This document shows positions 1 to 8,501 of a stretch of DNA of 64,000 nucleotides, piece by piece. The DNA lies in contig NZ_JALBFU010000003.1 of assembly GCF_022662575.1 (NCBI RefSeq), positions 1 through 64,000 on the forward strand, in the 5' to 3' direction. A program made the translations under genes and the position numbers. The DNA comes from Luteimonas aquatica. GTDB taxonomy: Bacteria > Pseudomonadota > Gammaproteobacteria > Xanthomonadales > Xanthomonadaceae. Positions within the stretch are counted from its first letter, which is position 1, and each line of letters begins with the position of its first letter. Under the pieces are notes generated by a model. The model was not told the origin of the DNA. It saw nothing but the letters and a program-made list of their open reading frames with translations, and ran no database searches.

Positions 1-295
1 GGGCGGCCTGGCCACCGCCTACGACGCCCTGCAGAAGGCCTCCGAAGGCAAGGACGATCCCAGGATCGACGGCCTCGGCCGCGACCAGCGCTTCTTCCTC
101 AACTGGGCCACCATGTGGCGCACCCAGTTCACGCCGGAGAACCTCAAGGTGCGCCTGACCACCGACCCGCACGCCCCGACCTATTTCCGCGTGATCGGCG
201 CGCCGTCCAACCTGCCCGCCTTCGCCGCCGCCTTCCGGTGCAAGGCCGGCGACCCCATGGTGCGCGCGGGCGACAAGCAGGTCGTGATCTGGTGA
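1..295 (+). CDS. M13 family metallopeptidase, C-terminal fragment (cut by window edge)
   Basis: This is the last 97 or so residues of a neprilysin/PepO-like zinc endopeptidase; the reading frame is open from base 2 and the N-terminus lies outside the window. The tail has the family's typical ending: a Q-R-F-F-L-N-W-A stretch, W-R-T-Q, an F-R-V-I-G segment, and a final F-R-C-K-A-G-D-P-M followed by a short tail ending V-V-I-W. In the family these residues close the catalytic domain. M13 enzymes in this group are secreted or periplasmic and cut oligopeptides. It is followed in the same direction by a second, divergent M13 gene, and the pair looks like a tandem duplication. The metal site is not visible here. 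Confidence 0.9.
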   Translation, partial: GGLATAYDALQKASEGKDDPRIDGLGRDQRFFLNWATMWRTQFTPENLKVRLTTDPHAPTYFRVIGAPSNLPAFAAAFRCKAGDPMVRAGDKQVVIW

Positions 296-305
296 TCCCG
301 CCCGG

Positions 306-338
306 CTCCCGCCGGCGGGAGAGGCCGGGCGCCCGGCC
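306..338. terminator. Two adjacent perfect 16-bp palindromes after the first M13 gene
   Basis: CTCCCGCCGGCGGGAG (306-321) and GGCCGGGCGCCCGGCC (323-338) are both perfect palindromes, separated by one base and starting 10 bases after the stop codon. They would form strong hairpins in the transcript. No T-run follows, so a Rho-independent terminator is not proven; a processing or stability hairpin is equally possible. Confidence 0.5.
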
Positions 339-481
339 CTGGTCGGGGCCCCGCAACAGGAGGGGGAAACGCCTCCCCGCCGCTCGATGCCCGCATGCGG
401 GAGCCGAGGGCGGCGCGACGGGTTCAGGCAGCCGGGCGGCGGCTTGCTAAACTCGCGCGTCTTCAACATCCGGACTCCGCG

Positions 482-2539
482 ATGCCCAAGCTGCGCCCTC
501 TCGCCCTCGTCCTCAGCCTGACCCTCGTCGCCGGCCTGACCGCGCACGATGCCGACGCCGCCAAGAAAAAGCGCGCGCCGGCCAAGAAGGCGGCGCCGGC
601 GGCCACCGCCTGCACCGACTTCTACTCCTTCACCAACAAGGACTGGCTGGCCGGCAACACCATCGTCGGCGGCAGCGGCTCGGTCTCGGCCATGAGCCAG
701 CTCTACGACCTGGCCCAGCAGCAGCAGCGCGACCTGCTCAACGCGGCGATGCAGTCGCCGCAGAACAACGTGCAGAAGCTGCTCGGCGACTTCTGGGCCA
801 GCGGCCTGGACGAGGCCGCCGTGGAGCGCGACGGCGCCAACCCGATCGCGCCGCTGCTCTCGCGCATCGACGGCATCAAGCGCGCCAAGGACATCCCGCC
901 TTCGATCGCCGCGCTGCACCAGGTCGGCATCCCGGTCGCGTTCAATTTCAGCGCCGACATCGACCTGGCCGACCTCGGCCGCCACATCGGCTACTTCACC
1001 CAGGGCGGCATCGGCCTCACCGACCCGGCCTACTACACCCGTACCGACGCCGACAGCCGCGCCCTGCTCGCCCGCTACAACAACTACGTGCAGAAGATCC
1101 TGGCCCTGACCGGCACGCCCGCCGACAAGCTGGCGGCGCAGGCGCAACTGGTGATCGACCTGGAGACGCGCATCGCCCAGGTCTCCAAGCCGGTGGCGCT
1201 GCTGCGCGATCCGCGCGCCAACTACGCGCTGGTTCCCACCAAGGACCTCGGCAAGACCTACAAGCGCCTGCAGCTGGGCGACTTCATCCAGGCGCAGGGC
1301 GTGAAGGACGACAGCGTCTCGCTCGCCAATCCCGCGCTGTTCGCCCAGCTCGACGCCCTGATCAACGGCCTCAAGCCCGAACAGTGGAAGGCCTACCTGC
1401 GCTTCCACGTCGGCGACGCGATGGCGCCGTACCTGGCCAAGAGCTTCCGCGACGCCGAGTTCGAATTCCGCGGCCGCGTGCTGCGCGGACAGACCGCCCA
1501 GCCCGCGCGCCAGCAGCTCGTGCTCGAGGCCATCAACAGCGCCGCCGGCCCGATGCTCGGGCGCGAGTACGTGGGCCGCTACCTGCCGGCCGCGACCAGG
1601 TCGCGCGCCGAGGGCATCGCCAACGAGGTGCGCGACGCGCTCGGCCGCGCGGTCGAGCGCAGCACGTGGATGAGCGAGCCCACCAAGGCCGAGGCCAAGG
1701 CCAAGCTGTCGAAGCTCAAGATCGAGATCGGCGCGCCGCGCCGCGACCTCGACTACAGCGTGCAGCCGATGGGCCGCGGCAGCTTCGGCGGCAACATGCT
1801 GATCGCCTCCACCTGGCAGCACCGCGAGGAAATGAAGCGCATCGGCCGCGGCAACGCCGATCGCCGCTGGGACGTGCTGCCGCAGAACCCGGCGCTGGCC
1901 TACGACATCGCGCAGAACCGCCTGATCGTGACCGCGGCCGTGCTGCAGGCGCCGGTGCTGGACATGGCCCAGGACGCGGCCAACCACTACGGCACCTACG
2001 GCGCCATGGTCGGCCACGAGCTCGGCCGCAGCATCGACAAGAAGGGACGCCTGGTCAACGCCGCCGGCGAGCTGAAGACCTGGTGGACGCCGGCCGACGA
2101 CAGCGCCTGGGACGCGCGCATCGCTCCGCTGTCGATGCAGTACAGCGGCTACGCCTATCCGGACCTGAAGGACGTACGCGTCAACGGCGCGCAGACGCTG
2201 GAGGAGAACGCCGCCGACCTGGCCGGCGTCGAGCTGGCCTGGGACGCGCTGTCGACCGCGCAGCCGAGCCTGGCCCTGCCGTCCAAGCAGGCCTTCTTCC
2301 AGGGCTGGGCGCAGCTGTGGCGGCAGCAGATGTCCGCCGACGTCGCCACCCGCAACGCCGCCACCTCAGTGCACGCGCCCGGCAAATGGCGCGCCAACGG
2401 CCCGCTCATCAACCAGCCCGCCTTCGGCGAGGCCTTCAGCTGCACCGCCGCCACCACCGGCAAGGGCGCCAAGGCCAAGAAGGGCGCGCCGCCGCCGATG
2501 CAGCTTCCGGCCGAGCAGCAGGTCTCGATCTGGCGCTGA
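482..2539 (+). CDS. M13 family peptidase homologue with a degenerate zinc motif
   Basis: This 685-residue secreted protein has a signal peptide (about residues 1-27, hydrophobic core L-V-L-S-L-T-L-V-A-G), a Lys/Ala-rich linker, the M13 N-terminal domain (about 45-430) and the M13 catalytic fold. The start ATG at 482 puts the signal peptide at the N-terminus. The family's zinc motif HExxH reads H512-E-L-G-R516 here, so the second histidine ligand is arginine (codon CGC, 2027-2029). The downstream E-N-A-A-D ligand motif is kept, but the N-A-x-Y/F substrate motif is not recognisable. The paralogue just upstream suggests duplication followed by divergence. Family knowledge predicts weak or no peptidase activity; an inhibitory or binding role is speculation. 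Confidence 0.88.
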   Translation: MPKLRPLALVLSLTLVAGLTAHDADAAKKKRAPAKKAAPAATACTDFYSFTNKDWLAGNTIVGGSGSVSAMSQLYDLAQQQQRDLLNAAMQSPQNNVQKLLGDFWASGLDEAAVERDGANPIAPLLSRIDGIKRAKDIPPSIAALHQVGIPVAFNFSADIDLADLGRHIGYFTQGGIGLTDPAYYTRTDADSRALLARYNNYVQKILALTGTPADKLAAQAQLVIDLETRIAQVSKPVALLRDPRANYALVPTKDLGKTYKRLQLGDFIQAQGVKDDSVSLANPALFAQLDALINGLKPEQWKAYLRFHVGDAMAPYLAKSFRDAEFEFRGRVLRGQTAQPARQQLVLEAINSAAGPMLGREYVGRYLPAATRSRAEGIANEVRDALGRAVERSTWMSEPTKAEAKAKLSKLKIEIGAPRRDLDYSVQPMGRGSFGGNMLIASTWQHREEMKRIGRGNADRRWDVLPQNPALAYDIAQNRLIVTAAVLQAPVLDMAQDAANHYGTYGAMVGHELGRSIDKKGRLVNAAGELKTWWTPADDSAWDARIAPLSMQYSGYAYPDLKDVRVNGAQTLEENAADLAGVELAWDALSTAQPSLALPSKQAFFQGWAQLWRQQMSADVATRNAATSVHAPGKWRANGPLINQPAFGEAFSCTAATTGKGAKAKKGAPPPMQLPAEQQVSIWR

Positions 2540-2559
2540 GCCCTTCGCGATCGGCGAAT

Positions 2560-2595
2560 ACGAAAACGGCGCGGACAGATCCGCGCCGTTTTCGT
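2560..2595. terminator. Perfect 16-bp stem hairpin between convergent genes
   Basis: ACGAAAACGGCGCGGA (2560-2575) and its exact reverse complement (2580-2595) flank a 4-base loop, CAGA. The AAAA/TTTT in the stem gives a U-tract on either strand, so it can act as a bidirectional Rho-independent terminator for the M13 gene (+) and the rhomboid gene (-). Confidence 0.85.
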
Positions 2596-2627
2596 GTCCG
2601 GGGCGGTATGCGGCGCGTCCTCGTTCT

Positions 2628-3293
2628 TCAGAAACGCCGCGCGCGCGGCGTGCCGCTGCGGCTGAACGGCGGCTTCCCGCGCCAGTAGTTGATCAGCAGC
2701 CAGCCGAACAGCATCCCGCCCAGGTGCGCGAAATGCGCCACGCCCGGCTGCAGGCCGGTGAAGCCGAGCAGCAGCTCGACCGCACCGTAGAGGATGACCA
2801 GCGTGCGCGCCTTCATCGGGATCGGCGGGATCAGCAGCATCACGCGCTGGTTCGGGAACAGCAGCCCGTAGGCCAGCAGCAGGCCGAACACGCCGCCCGA
2901 GGCGCCGAGCGTGGGGCCGATATCGCCGCTTTGCATCGCCATCCAGGTCGTCAGCAGGAATTGGCACAGCCCCGCTCCGGCAATGCAGACCAGGTAATAC
3001 GCGAGGAAACGGCGGCTGCCCCAGGTGTACTCGAGCGGCGCACCGAACATCAGCAGCGCCAGCATGTTGAAGATCAGGTGCGCATAGTTCGATGGATCGT
3101 GCAGGAAGCCATAGGTCAGCAACTGCCACGGCATGAACACTTGTCCGCCGCCGATTTGCGGAATTCCGCCGGGCACGTAGGGCCACAGCTCCAGCCACGC
3201 ATACCGAGGCTCTCCGAGCATGAGCTGAAGGAGAAAGATCAGCGTATTGAGGATCAGTAACGCCTTGGTCAACGGCGGGAGATTGGTGAACAT
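2628..3293 (-). CDS. Rhomboid family intramembrane serine protease
   Basis: This 221-residue inner-membrane protein has six predicted membrane segments, the usual size for a bacterial rhomboid with little extra domain. The catalytic serine is in G-A-S132-G-G-V-F-G and the catalytic histidine in A-H-F-A-H190-L-G-G. The W-x-L-x-T and H-x-x-x-N-M patterns (F-L-H65, H72-L-I-F-N76) match the rhomboid oxyanion region. Rhomboids cut single-pass membrane proteins within the bilayer; the substrate here is unknown. It is transcribed towards the M13 genes, shares a terminator with them, and lies 60 bases from the alkyltransferase-like gene on the same strand. Confidence 0.95.
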   Translation of the reverse strand: MFTNLPPLTKALLILNTLIFLLQLMLGEPRYAWLELWPYVPGGIPQIGGGQVFMPWQLLTYGFLHDPSNYAHLIFNMLALLMFGAPLEYTWGSRRFLAYYLVCIAGAGLCQFLLTTWMAMQSGDIGPTLGASGGVFGLLLAYGLLFPNQRVMLLIPPIPMKARTLVILYGAVELLLGFTGLQPGVAHFAHLGGMLFGWLLINYWRGKPPFSRSGTPRARRF

Positions 3294-3353
3294 CCGGATT
3301 CCTTCGACTGCCCGCGCATCATAGCGGCAACGCGCGGCCGAAGGCGCCCGCGC

Positions 3354-3818
3354 CTACCCGCCTGCGCGGCGTCCGGAAGTCTTCTTCGGCGGCGTTTTCG
3401 CCTTGGCCTTCCCGGCCGCGCGCCGGCCTGCCTGCGCGGACGCGGCCGTCCCGGATGGTGCCGCGTCCTCGTCCCCGGCATCGAGCAGGATGCCGCCCCA
3501 GATCATGGCGTCCAGGGACGCGTCCTCTGCGGGCATGCGCACGCGGCCGCGCTCGACACGCACGCCCTCGGCGCGCAGCCGTTGCGATTGCTCGCGCCAG
3601 CCGCGCGAACCTTCCGGAAAGGCGATGCGTCCGTCGCTGCGCAGCACGCGGTGCCAGGGCAGCGCGGCGTCCTCGTTGTTGGCCAGCACCCGCGCCACCA
3701 GGCGCGCCCGGCCGGGCAGCCCGGCGCGCCGGGCGACATGCCCGTATCCGGCGACCTGCCCGTGCGGGATCGCGCGGATCGCGGCGAGGATGCGCGTCTC
3801 AGCGGAGGCTTGCTGCAT
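3354..3818 (-). CDS. atl: Alkyltransferase-like (ATL) protein, MGMT family without the acceptor cysteine
   Basis: This 154-residue cytoplasmic protein is related to the DNA-binding domain of O6-methylguanine-DNA methyltransferase. The start at 3818 gives the short N-terminus usual for ATLs (I-P-x-G-Q-V-A-G-Y-G). The active-site motif P-C-H-R-V is P54-W-H-R-V58, so the methyl-accepting cysteine is tryptophan. Known ATL proteins bind O6-alkylguanine, flip the base and recruit nucleotide excision repair without transferring the alkyl group. The last 40 or so residues are an Ala/Lys/Arg-rich tail not found in short ATLs; it may aid DNA binding. A divergent gene starts 159 bases away. Confidence 0.9.
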   Translation of the reverse strand: MQQASAETRILAAIRAIPHGQVAGYGHVARRAGLPGRARLVARVLANNEDAALPWHRVLRSDGRIAFPEGSRGWREQSQRLRAEGVRVERGRVRMPAEDASLDAMIWGGILLDAGDEDAAPSGTAASAQAGRRAAGKAKAKTPPKKTSGRRAGG

Positions 3819-3977
3819 TGCGCTAGCATAGCGCCTGACACCAGACTTCGGCCCAGTACCGATGCCGCCATGGCGCGACTGATCGGCCCCGGACACGCCG
3901 CCCCGAGTTTCTCGGCCGGGCGTCCGGGACCGCAGCCGATGCCGGCGGGACATCGATCCAACGCGACTCCTTCCCCC

Positions 3978-4388
3978 ATGCAGAATTTCGAACAGATCCG
4001 CCGCCACCTCGTCGCCGGCCCATTCCGCGTCACCATGCAGGAGCCCTACGTGATGTGCGTGGAGCTGTCCCTGGACGGCGGCCGCCGCCACCAGGCGATC
4101 TTCCTGTCCGAGCTGCAGGACGACGACGACCGCAACTACCTGCGGGTGAGCACCGTGATCGCGCCGACCACCGGCATCGACGCCAAGCGCGCGCTGATCT
4201 ACAACTGGCAGAGCCGCGTCGGCTACCTCGCCATCGGCGACCTGGACGGCGTGCCCTATCTGCAGCTGTGCGAGAACCGTCCCTACGACGCCTTGAACGC
4301 CGCCGAGCTCGACCGGCTGGTGCTGGAGATCGGCGGCATGGGCGACCGCCTGGAACGCGCGCTCTCGGCCGAGGGCGATCTGCTCTGA
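3978..4388 (+). CDS. Hypothetical protein, possibly of the YbjN/CesT-like fold
   Basis: This is a 136-residue soluble acidic protein with no signal peptide or membrane segment. The ATG at 3978 is the first one giving a compact protein; a longer in-frame opening upstream has unlikely composition. The N-terminal M-Q-N-F-E-Q-I-R-R-H-L and alternating beta-strand stretches (V-M-C-V-E-L-S-L, A-I-F-L-S-E-L) look like YbjN or type III chaperone-like folds, but no family motif is decisive. It is divergent from atl and convergent with the pit operon. A weak hairpin (GCGGGC 4413-4418 / GCCCGC 4432-4437) lies between it and pit. The function is unknown. Confidence 0.75.
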   Translation: MQNFEQIRRHLVAGPFRVTMQEPYVMCVELSLDGGRRHQAIFLSELQDDDDRNYLRVSTVIAPTTGIDAKRALIYNWQSRVGYLAIGDLDGVPYLQLCENRPYDALNAAELDRLVLEIGGMGDRLERALSAEGDLL

Positions 4389-4462
4389 AAGTCAGGGAGC
4401 GCGTGCGCCGAAGCGGGCAAAACCGTTTCCCGCCCGCCGCCTAGCTCCCCGTCTTCCGGCTT

Positions 4463-5584
4463 TCAGGTCCACCCGGCGAACGCGAACAGCTTGAAGACGC
4501 CGTAGGCCAGGCCGCCGGCCGCCGGGATCGTCAGGATCCAGGCCCAGACGATGCGCTCGATCACGCCGATCTTCAGCGCACGCGGATTCTTGGCGAAGCC
4601 CACGCCCATGATCGCGGTGGAGATGCTGTGGGTGGTCGAGACCGGCATGCCGAAGTGCGCGGCCGTCACCAGGATCGTGGCCGAGGCCGTCTCGGCGGCG
4701 AAGCCGTCGATGGGATGCAGCTTCACCATCTTGTGGCCGAGGGTCTTGATGATGCGCCAGCCGCCGGAGGCGGTGCCGGCCGCCATCACCAGCGCGCAGG
4801 TCGCGATCACCCAGCGGTCGATATCGTCCTTGCCGCCGTCCGGGTGCAGGAACTGCAGCCACGCGGGCAAGTCGTCCAGCGTGCCGGCCGACTGCGCGGC
4901 GAAGATCGCCAGGGCGATGATGCCCATGGTCTTCTGCGCGTCCTGGCGGCCGTGGGCGAAGCCCATGTAGGCGGCCGAGACGAACTGCGCCTTGCCGAAG
5001 AAGGCGTTGACCCAGTGCGGCCGCGCGATCCGCGCCAGCGGCCCGCCGGCGCGCATCAGGGCGGAGATCAGCAGGTACAGCAGGGTGATGATCAGCACGC
5101 CGAGCAAGAAGCCGGCCACCGGCGAGGTGACCATCGGCATCACCACCTTCCACAGCAGGCCCTTGTTGCTGGTCCAGTCGCCGTCGCCGGCCTTGGACCA
5201 GATCAGCGCCGCCCAGTTGTTGTGCGCCGCCGCCAGCGCCGCGCCGCACAGGCCGCCGATCAGCGCGTGCGAGGAGGACGAGGGCAGCCCGCGCCACCAG
5301 GTGATCAGGTTCCAGACGATGGCGCCGAGCAGCGCGCAGATCAGCACCTGCGAGGTGACGTTGACCACGTCGGTGTCGACCAGGCCCGAGGCGATGGTCT
5401 TGGCGACCGCGGTGCCCCAGAAGGCGCCGATCAGGTTGGTGCTGGCGGCCAGCATGATCGCCTGCCCCGGCGTCAGCACCTTGGTGGCCACGACGGTGGC
5501 GATGGAGTTGGCGGTGTCGTGGAAGCCGTTGATGAACTCGAACACCAGCGCGGCCAGGATCACCACCAGCAGCAGGGTCAGCAT
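4463..5584 (-). CDS. pit: Inorganic phosphate transporter, Pit family
   Basis: This 373-residue inner-membrane protein of the PiT family carries phosphate, usually as a metal-phosphate, with protons. Ten or so hydrophobic segments are visible. The family signature G-F-H-D-T-A-N-S-I-A-T occurs near the N-terminus (residues 20-30) and its internal repeat, G-M-P-V-S-T-T-H, near residue 320. The C-terminal half carries I-x-x-A-W-x-L-T-x-P-A-A. Its start lies 10 bases after the stop of the DUF47 gene, so the two form an operon, the classic DUF47-Pit pair. Confidence 0.95.
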   Translation of the reverse strand: MLTLLLVVILAALVFEFINGFHDTANSIATVVATKVLTPGQAIMLAASTNLIGAFWGTAVAKTIASGLVDTDVVNVTSQVLICALLGAIVWNLITWWRGLPSSSSHALIGGLCGAALAAAHNNWAALIWSKAGDGDWTSNKGLLWKVVMPMVTSPVAGFLLGVLIITLLYLLISALMRAGGPLARIARPHWVNAFFGKAQFVSAAYMGFAHGRQDAQKTMGIIALAIFAAQSAGTLDDLPAWLQFLHPDGGKDDIDRWVIATCALVMAAGTASGGWRIIKTLGHKMVKLHPIDGFAAETASATILVTAAHFGMPVSTTHSISTAIMGVGFAKNPRALKIGVIERIVWAWILTIPAAGGLAYGVFKLFAFAGWT

Positions 5585-5594
5585 GGCGGCGGCC

Positions 5595-6221
5595 TTACGA
5601 GTTCTTCAGCACGATCTGGTAGACCACCACGCCCGCCTCGCGGCAGCGGTCGATGGCCTTCTCCAGGATCTCGAAGAACTCCTTGAGCAGGAACATCTGC
5701 TGGGCGTCGAGCCGGCCGGAATAGATGTCGCGGTACAGCTCCAGCATCAGCCGGTCGGCCTCGTTCTCGATCGCGCGCAGCTTCTCGTTGAGCGCGGTCA
5801 TGCGGTCGATGTCGAGCCTGGGCAGCTCGCGCACCATGTCGCGCACCACCTCGGCCGCCTGCTGCAGCATCGCCGCGCGCGGGGCGAAGTCGATGCTCTC
5901 CAGGTGCCGGGTCGCCAGCGAGTAGCGGTCGGCGAACTTCTCGATCTGCTTGGGGATCTTGTACAGGGCCGAGCCGAGCGATTCGATGTCCTCGCGCTCG
6001 ATCGGGGTGATGAAGCTCTCGACCAGGGCCTTGCCGATCTTGTCGGATACGGCGCGCTCGCGCTGGCGGGCGAGCTTGAAGGCATCCAGCGCCGGCTGGC
6101 GGTCGGTGGCCTTCATCATCTGGTGCAGGGCCTGCGCGGCGTCGTAGGCGCCGTCGGCGGCCTCGTTCAGGAGCGCGTAGAACTGCTTGCCGGAGCCGAA
6201 AATGGTCTGCAGGGAGAACAT
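5595..6221 (-). CDS. DUF47 / PhoU-like phosphate transport accessory protein
   Basis: This 208-residue, all-helical cytoplasmic protein belongs to the TIGR00153/DUF47 family. It starts M-F-S-L-Q-T-I-F-G-S-G-K, typical of the family, and carries E-x-x-x-D and D-R-C-R-E-A-G motifs that in PhoU-like folds bind metal clusters. Proteins of this family sit in operons with Pit transporters and are thought to regulate or couple phosphate transport. It is the first gene of the DUF47-pit operon; the 238-base gap upstream is shared with the divergent CNNM-type gene. Confidence 0.92.
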   Translation of the reverse strand: MFSLQTIFGSGKQFYALLNEAADGAYDAAQALHQMMKATDRQPALDAFKLARQRERAVSDKIGKALVESFITPIEREDIESLGSALYKIPKQIEKFADRYSLATRHLESIDFAPRAAMLQQAAEVVRDMVRELPRLDIDRMTALNEKLRAIENEADRLMLELYRDIYSGRLDAQQMFLLKEFFEILEKAIDRCREAGVVVYQIVLKNS

Positions 6222-6459
6222 CTCTGGGAGGCCTCGTGGCGTCTGGGTGCGTGGCGGAGGCGCGATTATGACGGTTTCGCGTCAATTTCGGGTCGTCGGA
6301 GGCCCTCCCAGGTCCATTCAGCGGCCCTGCTATGATGTCGGGGCGTCCTCGGACGCGACCTATGGACGACTCCCCGCCTCCCCCGCCCCCGCAGCCGCCC
6401 CCACCCTCCGCCCTCGCCGCGACGGACGCGCGCGCCCGCACCCTTGACCGGAGGCGCGC

Positions 6460-7767
6460 GTGATCGAGCTGCTGATCGTCATCGTGCTGGTCATCCTCAA
6501 CGGCTTCTTCGCGATGTCGGAGATGGCCCTGATGACCTCGCGCAAGCTGCGCCTGAAGCAGATGGGCGAGACCAGCCGCGGCGCGCGCAAGGCCTTGGAA
6601 CTGGCCGAGCATCCCGACAACCTGCTCTCCACCGTGCAGGTCTGCATCACCGCCATCGGCCTGCTGGCCGGCATGTTCGGCGGCGAATCGATCGGCCTGA
6701 TCATCGCCGGCTGGATCGACGGCATCGTGCCCGGAGCCCACGCCTACGCGCGGCCGATCGGCATCGGCACCGCGATGACCCTGATCACCGCCGGCTCGGT
6801 GATCTTCGGCGAATTGATCCCCAAGCGCCTGGCGCTGACCAACGCGGAAGGCATCGCCAGCAGGGTCGCCATTCCGCTCGACATGCTGGCCCGCGCGGCC
6901 AAGCCGGTGGTGGCCACGCTCGGCGCCATCAACCGCTTCTTCCTGCGCCTGCTCGGCATCCGCGACGACGGCCGCAACGCCATCAGCGAGGAGGAGATCC
7001 GCCTGCTGGTGAGCGAAAGCCACGAGCAGGGCGTGATCGACGAAGACGAGCGCAACATGATGAACCGCGTCATGCGCCTGGGCGATCGCAGCACCGAGAG
7101 CCTGATGACGCCGCGCACGCGCATCGCCTGGCTGGATGTGGCCGAAAGCTTCGAGGACAACCTCGCGGTGATGCGCGAGACCCCGTTCTCGCGCTACCCG
7201 GTCTACCGCGGCAGCGACGCCGACGTGGTCGGGGTGCTCGAGGTCAAGTCGCTGATCGACCGCATCGAGCTGACCGAGTTCGACCTGTTCAAGTACCTGC
7301 GCGAGGCGCTGTTCGTCTCCGAATCCACGCCGGCGCTGAAGCTGCTGGAGATCCTGCGCGAGGAGCAGCAGTCGCTGGCCCTGGTGGTGGACGAGTACGG
7401 CGACGTCACCGGCCTGGTCACCATCAACGACGTGATGGAGGCGGTGATCGGGCGCACCCAGACCAGCGACGGCGGCGAATCCACGCCGCTGGTGGTGGCG
7501 CGCGAGGACGGCTCCTTCCTGGTCGACGGCAGCCTGACCGTCGACAACCTGCGCGAGCTGCTCGGCGGCGGACAGCTGCCGCTGGAAGACGACTACGACT
7601 ACCACACCGCCGCGGGCATGACGATCGCCCATTTCGGCCGCATCCCCAACGTCGCCGAGCACTTCGACTGGAACGGCTGGCGCATCGAGGTGGTGGACCT
7701 GGACGGCCCGCGCGTGGACAAGCTGCTGCTGCAGCGCCTCGCGGAACCCGAGCACGATGAGGCCTGA
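6460..7767 (+). CDS. CNNM/CorC-type (hemolysin family) membrane transporter
   Basis: This 435-residue protein has an N-terminal DUF21/CNNM membrane domain (about 1-190, with N-G-F-F-A-M-S-E), two CBS domains (about 205-330, with M-T-P-R-T-R and V-V-D-E-Y-G-D-V-T-G-L-V-T) and a C-terminal CorC_HlyC domain (about 345-425). The family is linked to magnesium/cobalt efflux and adenosine-nucleotide sensing. The start is GTG at 6460, preceded by GGAGG at a fair spacing. Its end overlaps the exoD-like gene by 11 bases, suggesting translational coupling. 'Hemolysin' is a historical family name, not evidence of toxicity. Confidence 0.93.
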   Translation: MIELLIVIVLVILNGFFAMSEMALMTSRKLRLKQMGETSRGARKALELAEHPDNLLSTVQVCITAIGLLAGMFGGESIGLIIAGWIDGIVPGAHAYARPIGIGTAMTLITAGSVIFGELIPKRLALTNAEGIASRVAIPLDMLARAAKPVVATLGAINRFFLRLLGIRDDGRNAISEEEIRLLVSESHEQGVIDEDERNMMNRVMRLGDRSTESLMTPRTRIAWLDVAESFEDNLAVMRETPFSRYPVYRGSDADVVGVLEVKSLIDRIELTEFDLFKYLREALFVSESTPALKLLEILREEQQSLALVVDEYGDVTGLVTINDVMEAVIGRTQTSDGGESTPLVVAREDGSFLVDGSLTVDNLRELLGGGQLPLEDDYDYHTAAGMTIAHFGRIPNVAEHFDWNGWRIEVVDLDGPRVDKLLLQRLAEPEHDEA

Positions 7768-8395
7768 GTCCGAAGGCGCGGGCGACACGCCCCGCGCCGC
7801 GAAACTCGGCACCCTCGCCCTGCTGGCGGCCTTCGCCAGCGGCGATCCGGACGAGCGCATCCGCTTCCGCGACGTCTTCGCCGGCCTGGGCGAGCGCGCC
7901 TTCGGCATGCTGCTGTTCGTCGCCACCCTGCCCGCCTTCATCCCGGTGCCCGGCGTCGGCGGCGCCGTCAGCGGCCCGTTGACCATCCTGATCGGCGCGC
8001 AGCTGCTGATCGGCCTGCACCGTCCCTGGCTGCCGCGCTTCATCGCCGAGCGCGGGCCGCAGCGCGCCGCGATGGCCCGCTTCGAGCGCCGCCTGGCGCC
8101 CTGGCTGCGCCGTCTCGAACACCTGGTCAAGCCGCGCTGGACCGGGCTGCTCGACCACCGCCTCGCCAATCTCCTCAGCGGGCTGTTGCTGATCCTGCTC
8201 GGCCTGCTGCTGTCGCTGCCGATCCCTTTCACCAATTACCTGTTCGCGGTGCTGCTGTTGCTGTTCGCCCTCGCCCTGCTCGAGCGCGACGGGGCGTTGA
8301 TGAGCGTTGCCTGGGGCGCCGGGGCCGTCGCGGTGCTGGTGTTCGGCGTGCTGTCGGGGAATCTCGCGGCGATGGCGATGGACTGGGTGCGCTGA
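7757..8395 (+). CDS. ExoD-like exopolysaccharide synthesis membrane protein
   Basis: This 212-residue inner-membrane protein of the ExoD family has a soluble N-terminus (residues 1-45) and four or five hydrophobic segments. The family pattern G-x-x-F-G-M-L-L-F-x-A-T-L-P-A-F-I-P-V-P-G is clear around residues 48-75, followed by G-P-L-T-I-L-I-G-A-Q-L. ExoD was described in rhizobia as needed for exopolysaccharide production; its biochemical role is not known. The gene overlaps the CNNM-type gene upstream, so the two are probably co-expressed. A short perfect hairpin follows its stop codon. Confidence 0.85.
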   Translation: MRPESEGAGDTPRAAKLGTLALLAAFASGDPDERIRFRDVFAGLGERAFGMLLFVATLPAFIPVPGVGGAVSGPLTILIGAQLLIGLHRPWLPRFIAERGPQRAAMARFERRLAPWLRRLEHLVKPRWTGLLDHRLANLLSGLLLILLGLLLSLPIPFTNYLFAVLLLLFALALLERDGALMSVAWGAGAVAVLVFGVLSGNLAAMAMDWVR

Positions 8396-8401
8396 CGCCC
8401 T

Positions 8402-8420
8402 TGCGAGGCCTTGCCTCGCA
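8402..8420. terminator. Hairpin downstream of the exoD-like gene
   Basis: TGCGAGGC (8402-8409) and GCCTCGCA (8413-8420) form a perfect 8-bp stem with loop CTT, 7 bases after the stop codon. No T-run follows. It lies between convergent genes and is a plausible transcript end. Confidence 0.45.
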
Positions 8421-8501
8421 CGCCGACGAACGCCCGGCCAGAGACCGCCGAGCCGGACGGCCCGCAGCCGACGAGGCCACGCCAGGGAGAGCCGACGCGC
8501 G

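Noticed and set aside
6222-6459. Metal riboswitch upstream of the CNNM-type gene
   Set aside because: No conserved aptamer sequence could be recognised in the gap.
5578-8235. Very long minus-strand open frame of 885 codons
   Set aside because: It runs antisense to the CNNM-type and ExoD-like genes and across the DUF47 start; it is a by-product of high GC, and its composition is unlike a protein.
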